This document shows, one piece after another, positions 1-7,167 of a stretch of DNA of 64,000 nucleotides (its first letter is position 1; each line of letters begins with the position of its first letter). The notes beneath the pieces are model-generated. The model was given only the letters and a program-made list of their open reading frames with translations. It made no database searches and was not told where the DNA came from. The stretch comes from Streptomyces camelliae (GTDB taxonomy: Bacteria > Actinomycetota > Actinomycetes > Streptomycetales > Streptomycetaceae). The stretch is taken from NCBI RefSeq assembly GCF_027625935.1, contig NZ_CP115300.1, positions 1,984,001 to 2,048,000 on the forward strand. Direction: 5' to 3'. The position numbers and the translations under genes were made by a program.

Positions 1-966
1 CAGCCAGGCCGCGGGCGGGCGCACGACCGCGAAGGCGTGTGCGGCGGCCGTGTCGGTGCGGCGCAGGCGGCGCAGGTCGTGGCGCCAGAGGCGGCGGATG
101 TCGTTGGTGATGCGGACGTCCAGGGAGAACTTCAGGAACAGGTCGCGGCGGGGCGCGTACACCGTGCGGACCGCCGCCGTCGGCCAGGTGTCGAAGTCGG
201 TCGTGCCGAGGTGGAGCAGGCGGCCGTCGGCGAAGGCCGCCGCCAGCTCACGGCCCACCAGGTCCAGCTGCCAGGGGTGGGCGGGCAGCAGCCGGTAGCC
301 GGGCGGGGCGGTGCCGAGGGCGTCGAGGGCGCGGGTGTCGCCCTCCTCGGCCACCTGGTCCTCGCGGACGCCGAGCAACACCAGCGGAAAGCGGGCGTGT
401 GCCTCGGGGGCGTACGGCAGCCAGGACGCGACCGGGCCGCCGCCGCGGGCCTTGGGGGCCGGATGGTAGGGGTGGCCGGTGATCAGGGACTGCTCGGAGC
501 GCAGGTAGGGGTCGGCGGGCGCGGTCGCGCCGGCGCGGGCGGTGAGCAGCGCGGCGACCGCGTCCCGGCTGTCGACCATCTCGGCGGGCAGGTCGCCGCC
601 GGACTGGCCGGTGTGCCGGCGCAATTCCTCGGCGACCAGTTTGACCAGCTCGGTGTGACCGACGGGACGCCAGACACCGGCGGCGCACACCTCGGGCTCA
701 CCGGGACGCCGCCCGAGACGCACCCGCAACAGCCGACCACTGGGCAGCCGGTGGATCCGGCGGTCACCGGGGAGTGTGTCCGGGGTCGGTTGCGGAGTCG
801 GTTGCGGGGCCGCGACTGGGTTCGGGGGCGCCTCCAGGACCATGTCCGGGTCCGGGAGGGGCTCGGCCACTTCGCGCAGCAGGCAGTTGAGCAGGGGCGC
901 GGCCGCGTACGCGTCGGCGCGACGGCCGACGGCACCGGCGGGGGGTGTGAGGTCCACGCGATCCAT
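1..966 (-). CDS. IucA/IucC-family NIS siderophore synthetase (partial, 3' end outside window)
   Basis: NRPS-independent siderophore synthetases condense a carboxylate such as citrate or succinate with an amine or alcohol through an acyl-adenylate in the cytoplasm. The frame begins at an ATG (964-966, reading MDRVDLTPP) and runs open for 322 codons off the left edge. Family signatures are HPYHP after SEQSLITG (about residues 158-169), AHPWQ (about 250) and KFSLDVRITNDIR near the edge. It is divergent from a second synthetase starting at 1365; such pairs commonly belong to one siderophore pathway. Residues about 45-70 are Pro-rich and likely linker. No good Shine-Dalgarno is visible (GAACGAACGA precedes the ATG). 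Substrate and product cannot be told from this fragment. Confidence 0.9.
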   Translation of the reverse strand, partial: MDRVDLTPPAGAVGRRADAYAAAPLLNCLLREVAEPLPDPDMVLEAPPNPVAAPQPTPQPTPDTLPGDRRIHRLPSGRLLRVRLGRRPGEPEVCAAGVWRPVGHTELVKLVAEELRRHTGQSGGDLPAEMVDSRDAVAALLTARAGATAPADPYLRSEQSLITGHPYHPAPKARGGGPVASWLPYAPEAHARFPLVLLGVREDQVAEEGDTRALDALGTAPPGYRLLPAHPWQLDLVGRELAAAFADGRLLHLGTTDFDTWPTAAVRTVYAPRRDLFLKFSLDVRITNDIRRLWRHDLRRLRRTDTAAAHAFAVVRPPAAWL

Positions 967-1364
967 TCGTTCGTTCTTCGTCCTGTGGCCGGACAGGTCG
1001 TCCCGTGTCCGAGGCGCGCCCGGCGTCGCGGTGCGCCCACCCGGCGGGCCGCCGGCCGGGGACGCCGTGAGACGTGTACGCCGCCGGTCTCGTGCGGAGC
1101 GCATCCGGGAGCCGGTCGCGATCAGTATGTCCGTCGTCCTTCACAATCGTGCCCGAGCCCGGATCCCGGGCCCACCCGAGTCTCCCCCCGTCCCCCCTCC
1201 TCCCGTCCCCACCGTCTCCCCGTCCCGTTCCTCTACTCGTCCCCCTTCCCCGTCGCCACACCCCATCCGCATCCCGTTCCCGTCCCGGCGCCACCGAACC
1301 GCCCCCTTCCCGTCCCCGGTCCCCGTACCGGGCGCCCGCCCCTCCCCTCCCCAAGGAGCCGACC
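967..1364. other. Divergent intergenic region with polypyrimidine tract
   Basis: This 398-bp gap separates two divergent siderophore synthetase starts. The half next to the right-hand gene (about 1180-1340) is almost pure C/T on the + strand, with many CCGTCCC and CCCCGTC units, so the other strand is a long polypurine run. It could be a mutation-prone or triplex-forming promoter flank. I looked for the 19-bp TTAGGTTAGGCTAACCTAA-like iron box bound by DmdR/IdeR repressors and did not see one. Confidence 0.6.
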
Positions 1365-2912
1365 GTGCACCGTCCCCCCGCCGCCGAGGCCGAGATCGCC
1401 GCGGAGTTGGCCGCCGTGCGGCCTGCCCTGCTGACCCGGTACACGGCGGAGCTGCCGGGTGCCCGTTCTGCCGTGCTGAGCCGTCTGTGGCGGGCGTTGG
1501 CGCATGAGCCGTTGCCGTGGATCACCGGGCGGGTGCGCGGGGCGCACGGTCTGGCGCTGCGGCTGGCCGACGGCAGGACGCTGTACGGGCCGCACGCGGA
1601 TCCGTATGCCACGAGCGCGTACGTCACGGAGGTCCGCCTCGGCCAGGAACTTCACGTGGATCCGGCGGGCCTGATGGCCGCCCTGGCCGTGCCGCACGGC
1701 GCGGCGTTCGCGGCGGAACTGGCGGACAGCGCGGCCTCGTTGGCGCTGTCCCGGGCGGACGCGGCCCACCCCGAGCAGTGGCCGGTGGGAGTCCCCCCGT
1801 CCGAAGGCCGGGGGAGGGAGGCCTGGGAGTGGGAGCAGCGGGTGACCGACGGGCATCCGTACCATCCCAACTGCCGTTCGCGGCCCGGGTTCTCGGTCGC
1901 GGAGCAGCTGGCGTACGGCCCCGAGCACCGGCCGGTGGTGGGGCTGGGTACGGTGCCGGTACCGGCGGACGAGTGTCTGCTGACGGGAGACTGGCCGGCG
2001 GAACTCCGGGACGGGGAGCGGCTGCTGGTCCCCGTGCATCCGTGGCAGACCGCCCACCGGCTGAACCGTTCGTCCGATCCCTGGCGCTCGGCCCACCCCC
2101 TGCTCTCCCTGCGCACCCTCGCGCTGCCGGACGGCGGGCCGCATGTGAAGACCGCGCTGAGCGCACGGCTGACCTCGTCGGTGCGGGACATCTCGCCCTA
2201 CTCGATCAGGTCCGCCGGGCCTCTCAACGACCTCGCCGAGCAGCTGACGGCGCGCACCGAGGGCCTGTTGCACATCACGCGCACGCTGGGTGCGGTCACG
2301 GCCGGTTCACCCGATCTCGCGGCGCTGCTGCGGGAGTCGCCCGACATGTACGCGGCATCGGACGAGCGGGTGCTGCCGGTGGCCGCGCTGCCCTTGACCG
2401 GTCTGCCCGACTCCCCCGGCTGGACGGCCGCGTTCGCCCGGCTGGCGCTCACCGTGGGCCTGCAGCTGCTCGACCTCGGCGTGGCCCTGGAGGCGCACGG
2501 GCAGAACCTGCTGGTGATCCTGTCGGCCGACGGCGCTCCCCGGCGGCTGGTCTACCGCGACCTGGCCGACATCCGCATCAGCCCCGTCCGCCTGGCCCGC
2601 CACGGTCTCACCCCGCCCCCGCTGACCGGCCGTCTGATCACGGACGACGAAACCGCCCTGCGCCGCAAGCTGTTCGGCTCCCTGGTGGCCGGATCCCTGG
2701 CGGCCACCGCAGGCTCGGCCGCCCCCCTGGGAGCGGCCCTGGCCACCGCGCTCCCCCACCTCCCGGCCACCCCCGACCTGTCGGCCCTGCGTGCATCGCC
2801 CGTCCCGGTCAAGGCGTTGACCCTGATGCGACTGTCCCCGCGGACCCCGGGCGACCAGTGGGCGTCGCTGCCGAACCCGCTCGTTTTGGAGGCCGGCGCA
2901 TCTGCTCCATAG
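1365..2912 (+). CDS. IucA/IucC-family NIS siderophore synthetase
   Basis: This 515-residue cytoplasmic synthetase should adenylate a carboxylate and condense it with an amine or alcohol during siderophore assembly. Signatures in order are TDGHPYHPNCRSRPG (ATP/carboxylate site, about residue 155-170), VPVHPWQ (about 222-228), KTALSARLTSSVR (about 262-274) and the C-terminal ferric-transporter-like part with EAHGQNLLV and YRDLADIRISP. The GTG at 1365 is chosen because AAGGAG (1353-1358) precedes it by six bases; the open frame extends further upstream without a better start. It is divergent from a second synthetase. The next gene starts nine bases after its stop. The siderophore is not identifiable from sequence alone. 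Confidence 0.93.
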   Translation: MHRPPAAEAEIAAELAAVRPALLTRYTAELPGARSAVLSRLWRALAHEPLPWITGRVRGAHGLALRLADGRTLYGPHADPYATSAYVTEVRLGQELHVDPAGLMAALAVPHGAAFAAELADSAASLALSRADAAHPEQWPVGVPPSEGRGREAWEWEQRVTDGHPYHPNCRSRPGFSVAEQLAYGPEHRPVVGLGTVPVPADECLLTGDWPAELRDGERLLVPVHPWQTAHRLNRSSDPWRSAHPLLSLRTLALPDGGPHVKTALSARLTSSVRDISPYSIRSAGPLNDLAEQLTARTEGLLHITRTLGAVTAGSPDLAALLRESPDMYAASDERVLPVAALPLTGLPDSPGWTAAFARLALTVGLQLLDLGVALEAHGQNLLVILSADGAPRRLVYRDLADIRISPVRLARHGLTPPPLTGRLITDDETALRRKLFGSLVAGSLAATAGSAAPLGAALATALPHLPATPDLSALRASPVPVKALTLMRLSPRTPGDQWASLPNPLVLEAGASAP

Positions 2913-2921
2913 GATCCTGCG

Positions 2922-4184
2922 ATGATCAGAAGACAACGGCTGGCGGCGGGCGTGTGTGCTCTGCTCGCCGCCCTGGCGGCCGGGATCGCGTTCCCCGGCG
3001 GGGCCGTCGCCGACGAGACACAGGCGGCCGCCCCGAAGGTCGAACTCGTGCTGGACGTCAGCGGTTCCATGCGTACCCGGGACATCGACGGCGGCTCCCG
3101 GATGGCCGCGGCGAAGCAGGCGTTCGACGAGGTGCTGGACGCGACCCCGCAGGAGGTCCAGCTCGGCATCCGCACGCTGGGCGCCAACTACCCCGGAAAC
3201 GACCGCAAGGAGGGCTGCAAGGACACCGCGCAGCTCTACCCCGTCGGCACGCTGAACCGGACCGACGCCAAGACGGCGGTGGCCACGCTGCAGCCCACCG
3301 GCTGGACGCCGATCGGGCCGGCGCTGCTGAAGGCGGCGGACGACCTGAACGGTGGCGGCGGAACCCGCCGTATCGTCCTGATCACCGACGGCGAGGACAC
3401 CTGCCAGCCGCTCGACCCGTGCGAGGTGGCCCGCGAGATAGCGGCCAAGGGCGTCGGGCTGACCATCGACACCCTCGGCCTGGTCCCGGACGCCAAGACC
3501 CGTGACCAGCTCAGCTGCATCGCGGACGCGACCGGCGGCACCTACACCGACGTACGGCACAAGGAGCAACTGAGCAGCCGTGTCGGGCAGTTGGTCGACC
3601 GGGCCGCCGATCCGGTGGTGACGCCGGTGGCCACCGAGGGCGCCGCGCAGTGCACCGACGCGCCGGAGCTGAAGTCCGGGCTGTACACGGACCGGGCCGC
3701 GTTCGGGCAGCAGCGCTGGTACAAGGTCTCCGTCGAACCGGGCCAGGAACTGCGCACCTCGGTCAGCGTGGCCGACGACCGCGCCGTGAACCCCGGTTAC
3801 GGCGTGCTGCTGCGGGCGGTGACCGTGCATGGGCGGGAGATCGTGCGCGGTGAGGCCGCCGGCACCGGCCGTACGGACGTCGTCTCCACCGGGCTGCGCT
3901 ATCCGAAGCCGGCGAGCGACGACGACAACGCGCCCGCGGAGACCGTGTGTCTGCAGGTCAGCCACTCCTTCTCGGCCGCCTCGGGGGTCAAGACGACACC
4001 CGGTCTGCCGATCGAGCTGACCGTCGACGTCGTGGCCGGGCCGTCCGGCCATCACGACGTGGCCTCCTTCGGCCTCGGGCGCGGCTGGTGGCTGCTGGGC
4101 GCACTCGTCGTGATCGGGTTCCTGGCCGGTCTGCTGTGGGGCTGGCTGTCGCGCTGGCGGGTCGCCGTCTGGAGGACGAACTGA
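2922..4184 (+). CDS. Exported VWA-domain protein with C-terminal membrane anchor
   Basis: This 420-residue protein has an N-terminal signal peptide (about 1-30, ending AVA). A von Willebrand A domain follows, with the MIDAS motif DVSGSM at 45-50, a later PTGWTPIG threonine and ITDGEDT. A beta-rich middle region of unknown family comes next, and a hydrophobic helix (about 390-412) ends in basic residues and a short cytoplasmic tail. It should therefore face the outside, tethered to the membrane, and bind a metal-dependent partner. Its stop overlaps the next start (TGATG), so the two are translationally coupled and probably form a membrane pair. The partner ligand is unknown. A link to siderophore biosynthesis rests only on position. 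Confidence 0.85.
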   Translation: MIRRQRLAAGVCALLAALAAGIAFPGGAVADETQAAAPKVELVLDVSGSMRTRDIDGGSRMAAAKQAFDEVLDATPQEVQLGIRTLGANYPGNDRKEGCKDTAQLYPVGTLNRTDAKTAVATLQPTGWTPIGPALLKAADDLNGGGGTRRIVLITDGEDTCQPLDPCEVAREIAAKGVGLTIDTLGLVPDAKTRDQLSCIADATGGTYTDVRHKEQLSSRVGQLVDRAADPVVTPVATEGAAQCTDAPELKSGLYTDRAAFGQQRWYKVSVEPGQELRTSVSVADDRAVNPGYGVLLRAVTVHGREIVRGEAAGTGRTDVVSTGLRYPKPASDDDNAPAETVCLQVSHSFSAASGVKTTPGLPIELTVDVVAGPSGHHDVASFGLGRGWWLLGALVVIGFLAGLLWGWLSRWRVAVWRTN

Positions 4185-4987
4185 TGCGTTTCACCGTTGC
4201 GTTGAGTGCTGCGCTGCTGGCGGTGGGGCTGGCCGCCGGGCCGGCCGCCGCCGACACCCCGAGCCCTTCGGCGAGCGCCTCCGCCGACGGCTCGGCGCCC
4301 ACCCGGGCGGGCACCTCCTTCCGTACGGCGACGGAGCTCCAGCAGGGCCAGTCGGCGACCGCGTCGGGCTCGACCGGTGACTACCTGTACTGGTCGTTCC
4401 CTGCCGACGTCGGGCAGCGGCCCACCGTCAGGGCGACCGTGAAGCTCCCGCGGACGCACGGCGCGCAGACCTGGCAGCTCGACGTGTACGACGGGCTGCG
4501 GCGTCGGCAGGCCTGCCAGTACGGCGCCGACCCCCGCCCGGTCGCGCAGGACGCCTCCCAGGTCGAGCTGGCCTGTGTGCTGCGCACGGTGCGCGGCTGG
4601 GCCGAGCCGTGGTCCGACGACCCGCTGCCGGGCACCTATTACGTCCGGCTGACCGTGGTGGACCTCGGCGCCGCCGACCTCGGTCAGCCGGTGAGCGCCG
4701 AGGTGCGTGTCGACTCCAAGGACATCGGCGGCGCCTCGGCCGTGGACGGCTCGCTGGGCAAGCCGCTCGTGCCCGGTATCGCCGTCAAGTCCGCGGCGGA
4801 CCAGGGCGGTTCGAAGGCGGCGGTGCTGTCCAGCTTCGGCCGGAACGACGGCTGGTCCTCCGGCTGGTGGTCCGACCGCTGGGTGTGGACCGGGATCGGT
4901 GCCGTGCTCGCGGCGCTCGCCGGGATCGGGGGCTATGCGCTGACGCGGGGGTCGGGACGGCCGTCCCGGGTGCCGCCGGGCGTCTGA
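4184..4987 (+). CDS. Exported single-anchor membrane protein coupled to the VWA protein
   Basis: This is a 267-residue protein with a signal peptide (1-24, ending AAA-D), a Ser/Ala/Pro-rich segment, an extracellular domain of about 180 residues containing a possible Cys pair, and a C-terminal helix (about 228-250) followed by RGSGRPSRVPP. Its start ATG overlaps the upstream TGA and is preceded by GGAGG (4171-4175). I do not recognise the extracellular domain. Architecture mirrors the upstream VWA protein (signal peptide, ectodomain, C-terminal anchor), so the pair probably forms a surface complex. A strong hairpin terminator follows at 5014-5040. Confidence 0.8.
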   Translation: MRFTVALSAALLAVGLAAGPAAADTPSPSASASADGSAPTRAGTSFRTATELQQGQSATASGSTGDYLYWSFPADVGQRPTVRATVKLPRTHGAQTWQLDVYDGLRRRQACQYGADPRPVAQDASQVELACVLRTVRGWAEPWSDDPLPGTYYVRLTVVDLGAADLGQPVSAEVRVDSKDIGGASAVDGSLGKPLVPGIAVKSAADQGGSKAAVLSSFGRNDGWSSGWWSDRWVWTGIGAVLAALAGIGGYALTRGSGRPSRVPPGV

Positions 4988-5013
4988 GCCGCTGTCGCAC
5001 CTCAATCACCCCT

Positions 5014-5040
5014 GAAGGCCTGCCGCTTCGGCAGGCCTTC
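5014..5040. terminator. Bidirectional hairpin terminator
   Basis: GAAGGCCTGCC and GGCAGGCCTTC form a perfect 11-bp stem around a five-base loop. It lies between two convergent genes, 27 bases after the + strand stop and nine bases before the end of the HxlR gene, so it can serve both. Confidence 0.85.
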
Positions 5041-5048
5041 GTGCTTCC

Positions 5049-5675
5049 TCACGCCTCCCGCAGCGCCTTCGCGAGCGTGCCCTCGCCCGTCACCGTCACC
5101 CGCCCCGCCCGCACCGCGTCCGGCAGGCTCAGCTCCCCGCGCGCCACGGCCTCGCAGGTCGCCGCGTCCAGCACGAGGCGGGCGTCGGCCTCGCCGGGCG
5201 CCGGGCCGTCGCCGTAGACCGGGCCCTCCTGCCCGCCGACGCGCAAGTGGAACTCACCCTCCTCCAGGCGGACTTCGACCAGTCCCTCACCCTCCAGGGC
5301 CCGCAGCAGCGGGAGCGCGAACCAGTGGGCGCGGACCGCGTCCGTCGGGCGCCGCTCCCCCAGCTCGGCCGCGCCCCAGCTGCCCAGCGCCTGGAGGACG
5401 GGCAGCAACTCGTGGCCACGGGCGGTGAGTTCGTACACGTACGCCGCGCCGGGCGGGGGCAGCTTGCGGCGGGTGGTGAGTCCGTCGCGCTCCATGTCCT
5501 TCAGCCGTGAGGCGAGGACGTCCGTGCTCACGCCGGGCAGGTCCGCGTGCAGGTCCGTGTAGCGGCGGGGCCCGGCCAGCAGCTCCCGGACGATCAGCAG
5601 GGTCCAGCGGTCGCCGACGAGGTCGAGGGCGCGGGCTGCGGAACAGTACTGGTCGTAGCTTCGGCGAGGTGGCAT
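5049..5675 (-). CDS. HxlR-family transcriptional regulator with C-terminal SCP2-like domain
   Basis: This 208-residue DNA-binding regulator has an N-terminal winged helix of the HxlR type (CSAARALDLVGDRW, then LLAGPRRYTDL and LASRLKDMERDGL, about residues 10-100). A C-terminal region (about 105-208) resembles the sterol-carrier-like domain seen in a subset of these regulators. The ATG at 5675 (MPPRRSYDQYC) is preferred because it matches the family start; a TTG at 5693 would add six residues but abuts the operator-like palindromes. The gene is divergent from the aminotransferase at 5757 with the palindromes between, so it probably represses itself and that enzyme. The ligand is unknown. Confidence 0.88.
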   Translation of the reverse strand: MPPRRSYDQYCSAARALDLVGDRWTLLIVRELLAGPRRYTDLHADLPGVSTDVLASRLKDMERDGLTTRRKLPPPGAAYVYELTARGHELLPVLQALGSWGAAELGERRPTDAVRAHWFALPLLRALEGEGLVEVRLEEGEFHLRVGGQEGPVYGDGPAPGEADARLVLDAATCEAVARGELSLPDAVRAGRVTVTGEGTLAKALREA

Positions 5676-5697
5676 GCGACGCAGTCTAGACAAGATG

Positions 5698-5732
5698 TTG
5701 GACTTTCCAAGCGCCTACTTGGTAAAACCAAG
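5698..5732. promoter_or_regulatory. Twin palindromes, probable HxlR operator
   Basis: TTGGA-CTT-TCCAA (5698-5710) and CTTGGT-AAA-ACCAAG (5718-5732) are perfect inverted repeats with the same TTGG/CCAA half-sites. They sit back to back between the divergent HxlR and aminotransferase genes. Two related palindromes in tandem are what a dimeric winged-helix repressor would occupy. Confidence 0.6.
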
Positions 5733-5756
5733 CAACACGAGTTTCCGGAGGGGCGC

Positions 5757-6965
5757 ATGGAGTTCCGGCAGTCGAACAAGCTCAGCGAGGTCTGTTACGA
5801 GATCCGCGGCCCGGTGATCGAGCACGCCAACGCGCTGGAGAAGGCGGGGCACAGCGTGCTGCGCCTGAACACCGGCAACCCCGCGGCCTTCGGCTTCGAG
5901 GCGCCGGAGGAGATCCTCCAGGACATGATCCGGATGCTGCCGCAGGCGCACGGCTACACCGACTCGCGCGGCATCCTCTCCGCCCGCCGAGCGGTCGCCC
6001 AGCGCTACCAGAACCTGGGCCTCGACGTCGGCGTGGACGACGTCTTCCTCGGCAACGGCGTCTCCGAGCTGGTCTCCATGGCCGTGACCGCGCTGGTCGA
6101 GGACGGCGACGAGATCCTCATCCCGGCCCCGGACTTCCCGCTGTGGACGGCCGTGACGACCCTGGCCGGTGGCAAGGCGGTGCACTACCTGTGCGACGAA
6201 CAGGCCGACTGGAACCCGGACCTGGCCGACATGGCGTCGAAGATCACGGACCGCACCAAGGCGGTCGTGATCATCAACCCGAACAACCCGACCGGCGCGG
6301 TCTACCCCAAGGAGGTCGTCGAGGGCATCCTCGATCTCGCCCGCCGGCACGGCCTGATGGTGTTCGCCGACGAGATCTACGACCAGATCCTGTACGACGA
6401 CGCCGTGCACCACTCGGCCGCGGCCCTCGCCCCCGATCTGGTCGTCCTCACCTTCTGCGGGCTGTCGAAGACGTACCGGGTGGCGGGCTTCCGCTCCGGC
6501 TGGCTGGTCGTGACCGGCCCGCGGCAGCACGCGAAGGACTATCTGGAGGGCCTGACGATGCTGGCCTCCATGCGGCTGTGCGCCAATGCGCCCGCGCAGT
6601 ACGCCATCCAGGCCGCGCTCGGCGGCCGCCAGTCCGTCCGCGAACTGACGCTGCCCGGCGGCCGGTTGTACGAGCAGCGGAACACCGCCTGGGAGAAGCT
6701 CAACGAGATCCCCGGTGTCTCGTGCGTGAAGCCCAAGGGCGCCCTGTACGCGTTCCCGCGCCTCGACCCCAAGGTGCACAAGATCCACGACGACGAGAGG
6801 TTCGTCCTCGACCTGCTGCTGCGCGAGAAGATCCAGGTGGTCCAGGGCACCGGCTTCAACTGGCCCTCCCCCGACCACTTCCGCATCCTCACCCTGCCGC
6901 ACGCGGAGGATCTGGAGGCGGCGATCGGGCGCATCGGACGGTTCCTCGGCGGGTATCGGCAGTAG
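5757..6965 (+). CDS. alaA: PLP-dependent alanine-type aminotransferase
   Basis: This 402-residue fold-type I aminotransferase is closely similar over its whole length to Escherichia coli AlaA, which moves the amino group between glutamate and pyruvate to make alanine. Matching stretches include KLSEVCYEIRGPV, AVHYLCDEQADW, IINPNNPTGAVY and FNWPSPDH. The PLP lysine lies in LSKTYRVAGFRSGW; the Asp and Tyr contacting the cofactor are in VFADEIYDQILYDD. The ATG at 5757 follows CCGGAGGGG; upstream in-frame codons run into the divergent operator region and are rejected. Regulation by the divergent HxlR protein is likely. The gene is monocistronic, since the next gene is convergent. Confidence 0.92.
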   Translation: MEFRQSNKLSEVCYEIRGPVIEHANALEKAGHSVLRLNTGNPAAFGFEAPEEILQDMIRMLPQAHGYTDSRGILSARRAVAQRYQNLGLDVGVDDVFLGNGVSELVSMAVTALVEDGDEILIPAPDFPLWTAVTTLAGGKAVHYLCDEQADWNPDLADMASKITDRTKAVVIINPNNPTGAVYPKEVVEGILDLARRHGLMVFADEIYDQILYDDAVHHSAAALAPDLVVLTFCGLSKTYRVAGFRSGWLVVTGPRQHAKDYLEGLTMLASMRLCANAPAQYAIQAALGGRQSVRELTLPGGRLYEQRNTAWEKLNEIPGVSCVKPKGALYAFPRLDPKVHKIHDDERFVLDLLLREKIQVVQGTGFNWPSPDHFRILTLPHAEDLEAAIGRIGRFLGGYRQ

Positions 6966-7167
6966 CCGCCGGGGCGGGGTCAGGCCGAGGAACACGCGCC
7001 GATCGGCGGGGGTCGGTAACGGCGGCGGCGACCCTGAAGGTGTCCGGCCGGGGGCATCGCGCCGGGCCATGAGGAGAGCCGCTCCGCCCCAGCGGTGGAC
7101 TCGGCCCGGCGTGATCGCGGGGAAGGGGAAGGGGAACGCTGCGTGCGGCATGACGGGGCTCCGGTCT

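Noticed and set aside
967..1364. Iron-box operator between the siderophore synthetases
   Set aside because: No sequence close to the DmdR/IdeR consensus was found by eye on either strand.
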